The notes beneath the pieces are model-generated. The model ran no database searches. It worked only from the letters and a program-made list of their open reading frames with translations, and was not told the origin of the DNA. A stretch of DNA of 64,000 bases from Microbacterium sp. SA39 (GTDB taxonomy: Bacteria; Actinomycetota; Actinomycetes; Actinomycetales; Microbacteriaceae), in contig NZ_JXRU01000030.1 in assembly GCF_000967865.1 (NCBI RefSeq), positions 105,786 through 169,785 on the forward strand, given 5' to 3'. Below, one piece after another: positions 59,773 to 64,000 of this stretch. Every line of letters begins with the position of its first letter. The first letter of the stretch is position 1. Position numbers and translations under genes: made by a program.

Positions 59773-59952
59773 GGCCTGTGATGCGATGAACGGCGCCGCC
59801 GCTACGCGCATCGACGAACAGACTTCGGGGCCCCATGCCCCACGCGATCAGAGCCATGAGCCGGTCGCACACCGATTGAGTTCGCGGCACCTGCGGGTAC
59901 CGCATGAGATTTCGCGGAGCACCTGGTGCCCCGCGCAGGGAGTAAGCCAGAG

Positions 59953-62487
59953 ATGGCCGATGAGAACAATGACAACAACGTCCCTACCCTCGACATCCCG
60001 GCTGACGCCGCGGAGCCGCTGACGGAGTCGCAGACTCCGGAGGCCGACGAGGCCGTCATCGATTCCGAGGCGGTCGCCGTGGCACTCGCCGAGGCTGAGA
60101 TCGCCGCGGACGCGGCCAACGGCGTGACGGACGCGCCGGGCGTGGACGAAACCGTCGCCGCCGATGACGCGAGTACTGCGGAGGAGCCGCTCGCGGTCGC
60201 GCCGGAGGCCGACGCCGAGGTCATCGCCGAAGCCCTCGTGGCCTCCACCCTCGAGATCGAGTCGGACGTGGAGACGACCGAGTCGGTCGCGGAGACGAAG
60301 GCCGAGACCGCGGACACCGAGGCGGACGACGACGCCGACGCCCCCGTCACCGCCGTCTCACTGGGTCTGCTTCCCGAGGTCTTCGTCTCGCAGGTCTCGA
60401 CGCAGCTGCACTTCCATGCTCCCGCGATCGTTCCGCTGCCGGCACGACCCGAGCGCGAAGAGCGCAGCGAGCGCATCTTCGATCGCATCGCCGATCGCGA
60501 CCAGGATGAGCAGGGGGCCGGTCGTCGTGGTCGCCGTCGCCGCGGCGGCTCCGACGGAGACGACCAGCGCGATCAGCGCGACGAGCCGCGTCAGCGGCAG
60601 CGCGTCGTCGAGTACATCACCGAGCCGAAGGCCATCAAGGGCTCGACGCGCCTCGAGGCGAAGAAGCAGCGTCGCCGCGACGGACGCGATGCCGGTCGCC
60701 GCCGCCCGGTGGTCACCGAGGCGGAGTTCCTCGCCCGCCGCGAGTCCGTCGACCGCAAGATGGTCGTCCGCGCCAAGAACGGCCGCACGCAGATCGGCGT
60801 CCTCGAGGACGGCGTCCTCGTCGAGCACTACGTCGCCCGCAACCAGGACGCGTCGCTCATCGGCAACGTCTACCTCGGTCGCGTGCAGAACGTCCTGCCC
60901 AGCATGGAGGCGGCCTTCGTCGACATCGGCCGCGGCCGCAACGCCGTGCTGTACTCCGGTGAGGTGGACTGGGACGGCGTCGAGACCGGCAACCAGCCAC
61001 GTCGCATCGAGCTCGCGCTGAAGCCGGGCGACCGTGTCCTGGTGCAGGTGACGAAGGATCCGATCGGCCACAAGGGCGCACGCCTGACCAGCCAGATCTC
61101 GCTTCCCGGGCGCTACCTCGTGTACGTTCCGGGCGGGTCGATGAACGGCATCAGCCGCAAGCTGCCCGACAACGAGCGCGCGCGCCTCAAGCGCATCCTC
61201 AAGGAGGTGCTCCCCGAGTCCTCCGGCGTCATCGTCCGCACCGCGGCCGAGGGGGCCACCGAGGATCAGCTCACCCTCGATGTCCAGCGCCTCACCGCGC
61301 AGTGGGAGCACATCCGCAAGCAGGTCGAGAACCAGCAGGCTCCCGCGCTGCTGCACGCAGAGCCTGATCTGCTCGTCAAGATCGTCCGGGATGTCTTCAA
61401 CGAGGACTTCACGAAGATGCTCATCCAGGGCGAGGAATCGCAGCAGACCATCCGCGCGTACCTCGAGAGCGTCGCCCCCGACCTTCTCGAGCGGACCGAG
61501 CCTTACGAGGACGAGACCGACCCGTTCGACGCGTTGCGCATCACGGAGCAGATCGAGAAGGCGCTGGACCGCAAGGTGTGGCTGCCCTCCGGCGGTTCGC
61601 TCGTGATCGACCGCACCGAGGCCATGACGGTCGTCGACGTCAACACGGGCAAGTTCGTCGGTTCCGGCGGAAACCTCGAGGAGACGGTCACCAAGAACAA
61701 CCTCGAGGCCGCGGAGGAGATCGTCCGCCAGCTGCGCCTGCGTGACATCGGCGGCATCATCGTCGTCGACTTCATCGACATGGTCCTCGAGTCGAACCGC
61801 GACCTCGTGCTGCGTCGTCTCATCGAGTGCCTCAGCCGCGACAGGACCAAGCACCAGGTCGCCGAGGTCACCTCTCTCGGTCTCGTGCAGATGACCCGCA
61901 AGAAGCTCGGGCTCGGCCTGCTGGAGACCTTCAGCGAGAACTGCGAGGTCTGCGCCGGTCGCGGCGTCATCGTGCACCACGACCCCGTCGTCAAGCACCG
62001 GTCCAACGGCAACGAGCGCAGCAACGGCAACGGAAACGGCGGCAGCAACGGCGGCAGCCAGAGCAACCGCCGCCAGCGCGGGGGCAGCAACGGCCAGAAC
62101 CAGAGCGCGCCGCCCGCACCGAACGTCACGCACAGCATCCCCGAGGGCGCGAAGTCAGCGCTGGCTCAGATCGCCGCATCGACTCTCGCACCGAGCCTCG
62201 AGCCGGTCGAGATCGCCGCGGATGCCGGTTCGGCCGAAGCCGCTCAGGACGTCGCACCCGAGCGGGCGAAGAAGCTGCGGAAGAAGCGCAGCTCCGACCG
62301 AAAGGGGCCGAAGTCGCCGGCGGAAGCGCTGCTCGACTCCGTGCTCGACGCCCTCCCCGAGCCCAAGGCTCCGGGGCAGGGACGCGGTCGTCGTCGCGTG
62401 TCCACGGCCGCTCTCACCGGCACTCCGGTGTCGGTGAACAACGACGCGTCAGCGGCGCCGGTCGCGGCCGCGGACTCGGAGTCCTGA
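59953..62487 (+). CDS. rne: Ribonuclease E/G family protein
   Basis: Endoribonuclease for mRNA decay and rRNA processing. 844 residues in three parts. Residues 1-~225 are acidic, Ala/Glu/Asp-rich and probably disordered, ending in a basic RRGRRRRGG stretch. The catalytic core follows: S1 domain (NQDASLIGNVYLGRVQNVLPS onward), catalytic Asp region VVDVNTGKFVGSGGN near 560, VVDFIDM, and the zinc-link CEVCAGRG near 664. The tail has an Asn/Gly/Ser linker (NGNGNGGSNGGS) and Arg-rich text. ATG 59953 preferred; an in-frame GTG at 59926 is possible. Its 3' end overlaps the DUF4031 gene by 39 bp. Confidence 0.93.
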   Translation: MADENNDNNVPTLDIPADAAEPLTESQTPEADEAVIDSEAVAVALAEAEIAADAANGVTDAPGVDETVAADDASTAEEPLAVAPEADAEVIAEALVASTLEIESDVETTESVAETKAETADTEADDDADAPVTAVSLGLLPEVFVSQVSTQLHFHAPAIVPLPARPEREERSERIFDRIADRDQDEQGAGRRGRRRRGGSDGDDQRDQRDEPRQRQRVVEYITEPKAIKGSTRLEAKKQRRRDGRDAGRRRPVVTEAEFLARRESVDRKMVVRAKNGRTQIGVLEDGVLVEHYVARNQDASLIGNVYLGRVQNVLPSMEAAFVDIGRGRNAVLYSGEVDWDGVETGNQPRRIELALKPGDRVLVQVTKDPIGHKGARLTSQISLPGRYLVYVPGGSMNGISRKLPDNERARLKRILKEVLPESSGVIVRTAAEGATEDQLTLDVQRLTAQWEHIRKQVENQQAPALLHAEPDLLVKIVRDVFNEDFTKMLIQGEESQQTIRAYLESVAPDLLERTEPYEDETDPFDALRITEQIEKALDRKVWLPSGGSLVIDRTEAMTVVDVNTGKFVGSGGNLEETVTKNNLEAAEEIVRQLRLRDIGGIIVVDFIDMVLESNRDLVLRRLIECLSRDRTKHQVAEVTSLGLVQMTRKKLGLGLLETFSENCEVCAGRGVIVHHDPVVKHRSNGNERSNGNGNGGSNGGSQSNRRQRGGSNGQNQSAPPAPNVTHSIPEGAKSALAQIAASTLAPSLEPVEIAADAGSAEAAQDVAPERAKKLRKKRSSDRKGPKSPAEALLDSVLDALPEPKAPGQGRGRRRVSTAALTGTPVSVNNDASAAPVAAADSES

Positions 62488-62718
62488 GGCGATCAGCCGG
62501 CGCACCAGCTCCTTGCCTTCGACGTGCTGAGCGCCCCCGGCGATGAGCCGGGGGACGAGGTCGGCGGGCACGTCGTAGTGGTCCAGGTCGAAGGCGCGTG
62601 CGGGGACGTCGTGCGCCTTCGCGAAGGCGTGGAGCTCGTCGAGATCCGCATCGCTGACGAGGTGCGCCCAGAGGCGCCCGTGCGCGGGCCACAGCGGATC
62701 GTCGACGAGTACGGTCAT
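62449..62718 (-). CDS. DUF4031 domain protein
   Basis: An 89-residue protein matching the DUF4031 pattern: MTVLVDDPLWPAHGRLWAHLVSD, then LHAFAKAHDVPARAFDLDHYDVP and AGGAQHVEGKELVRRLIASGLR. Function unknown. ATG 62718 follows TAGGCT and 6 nt. Its 3' end lies within the 3' end of the RNase E/G gene on the other strand. Confidence 0.85.
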   Translation of the reverse strand: MTVLVDDPLWPAHGRLWAHLVSDADLDELHAFAKAHDVPARAFDLDHYDVPADLVPRLIAGGAQHVEGKELVRRLIASGLRVRGRDRRR

Positions 62719-62730
62719 CCCGTCAGCCTA
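62719..62730 (-). promoter_or_regulatory. -10 box for leaderless DUF4031 gene
   Basis: Minus strand TAGGCT (62730-62725), 6 nt, then ATG at 62718. Confidence 0.55.
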
Positions 62731-62757
62731 TGACGCGGACACGCCACCGGGCTCGCT

Positions 62758-62786
62758 TTGCGACACCGTCCCGCATCCGGTAAAGT
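62758..62786 (+). promoter_or_regulatory. Promoter for rplU-rpmA
   Basis: -35 TTGCGA (62758-62763), 17-bp spacer, -10 TAAAGT (62781-62786). It is the best matched bipartite promoter in the window. It leaves a ~140-nt leader before rplU, which might hold an L21-type control element, though I see no proven motif. Confidence 0.7.
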
Positions 62787-62931
62787 AGTTCCTTGGTGCG
62801 TATGCCGTCCCGTCCTCGTCGGCCGGAGCGGAGAGCCTTGCCTTCGCACTCGTCGTCCGCGACGCATGCAAGCAACAGTCTTCCCGTGAGATTCTCGGAG
62901 TCCTCGTGCTCCCCAACGAAACAGGTATGAA

Positions 62932-63240
62932 GTGGTTTACGCAGTAGTGCGCGCCGGTGGGCGGCAGGAGAAGGTCGAGGTCGGCACGATCGTTCAGCTC
63001 GATCGTGTCAAGGCTGCCCAGGGCGAGAAGATCGAGCTCGCCGCTGTGCTGCTCGTCGACGGCGCTACGGTGACCACCGACGCCGACAAGCTGGCCAAGG
63101 TCAAGGTCACTGCCGAGGTCATCGGCAACCTCCGCGGCCCGAAGATCATCATCCAGAAGTACAAGAACAAGACCGGTTACAAGAAGCGTCAGGGCCACCG
63201 CCAGGAGCTCACGCGCGTCAAGATCACCGGCATCAAGTAA
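62932..63240 (+). CDS. rplU: 50S ribosomal protein L21
   Basis: Binds 23S rRNA near L20. 102 residues, starting [18 protein letters not shown] and ending with the L21 signature [24 protein letters not shown] start. Forms the usual rplU-rpmA-obgE cluster; rpmA follows 18 nt later. Confidence 0.97.
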   Translation: MVYAVVRAGGRQEKVEVGTIVQLDRVKAAQGEKIELAAVLLVDGATVTTDADKLAKVKVTAEVIGNLRGPKIIIQKYKNKTGYKKRQGHRQELTRVKITGIK

Positions 63241-63258
63241 GGCTGAGGAGACCAAGAC

Positions 63259-63516
63259 ATGGCACACAAAAAGGGCGCAAGCTCCACCCGTAACGGTCGT
63301 GACTCCAACGCCCAGCGCCTCGGCGTGAAGCGCTTCGGCGGCCAGCAGGTCCTCGCCGGCGAGATCATCGTCCGCCAGCGCGGCACGCACTTCCACCCCG
63401 GCGTGAACGTCGGCCGTGGTGGCGACGACACGCTCTTCGCCCTGGCCGCCGGTGCGGTCCAGTTCGGCGCGAAGGGTGGCCGCAAGGTCGTCAACATCGT
63501 CGCCGCTGCTGAGTGA
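63259..63516 (+). CDS. rpmA: 50S ribosomal protein L27
   Basis: Sits near the peptidyl transferase centre. 85 residues: [17 protein letters not shown] at the start, then [24 protein letters not shown], fully typical. There is no N-terminal extension of the kind cleaved in Firmicutes. Ribosome binding site GAGGAG before the ATG. Confidence 0.97.
   Translation: MAHKKGASSTRNGRDSNAQRLGVKRFGGQQVLAGEIIVRQRGTHFHPGVNVGRGGDDTLFALAAGAVQFGAKGGRKVVNIVAAAE

Positions 63517-64000
<484 letters not shown>

Overview
The window reads as chromosome from a high-GC actinobacterium, most likely a Microbacteriaceae member close to Microbacterium. The reasons are the GC-rich codon use, the RbpA and WhiA genes, the uvrA-uvrC-rapZ-whiA and gap-pgk-tpiA-secG-rbpA gene order, twin clpP genes, a T-box leader on ileS, and many TANNNT boxes placed 6-7 nt from a start codon. 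Almost all of it is dense housekeeping sequence. I see no prophage, insertion sequence or CRISPR array.

Layout: (1) 1-6.2 kb: trpD, a PHP protein, a 5'-3' exonuclease, two exported proteins, rpsA. (2) 6.3-13 kb: a six-gene operon with a sulfonate/nitrate/taurine-type ABC importer, an acetyl-CoA-synthetase-like ligase, O-acetylhomoserine sulfhydrylase and a CoA-binding protein, followed by coaE, an MFS transporter and a DUF4126 protein. (3) 15.5-25.5 kb: uvrB, TfoX-N protein, an OhrR-like regulator divergent from a small Cys protein, uvrA, uvrC, rapZ, whiA. (4) 25.6-30.2 kb: superoxide dismutase, gap-pgk-tpiA, secG, rbpA. (5) 30.2-41.2 kb: a membrane-anchored HEVGH protein, tRNA-Gly and tRNA-Pro, tig, a TPR protein, clpP1-clpP2, a SorC/DeoR regulator with deoC and two aldehyde dehydrogenases, clpX. 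(6) 41.2-51.3 kb: M3 peptidase, valS, and a dipeptide/oligopeptide ABC importer. (7) 51.3-64 kb: a pentapeptide-repeat protein, a frameshifted AbiEi/DUF559 gene, T-box-ileS-folC-DUF4233-ndk, a VKOR protein, RNase E/G, DUF4031, rplU-rpmA and the start of obgE.

Three groupings are notable. The importer operon places substrate uptake beside the enzyme that fixes sulfide onto O-acetylhomoserine and an enzyme that could make the acetyl-CoA this pathway uses. The deoxyribose block couples deoC to aldehyde oxidation under a regulator with its own palindromic operator. The ileS block is an operon controlled by isoleucyl-tRNA charging.

The strongest pattern not explained by the genes is promoter architecture. 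At least thirteen genes carry a -10-like TANNNT or GATAAT box ending 6 or 7 nt before the start codon, which predicts leaderless mRNAs and fixes several starts. A second pattern is a dispersed short repeat that occurs between genes and also inside the reading frames of ileS and valS.
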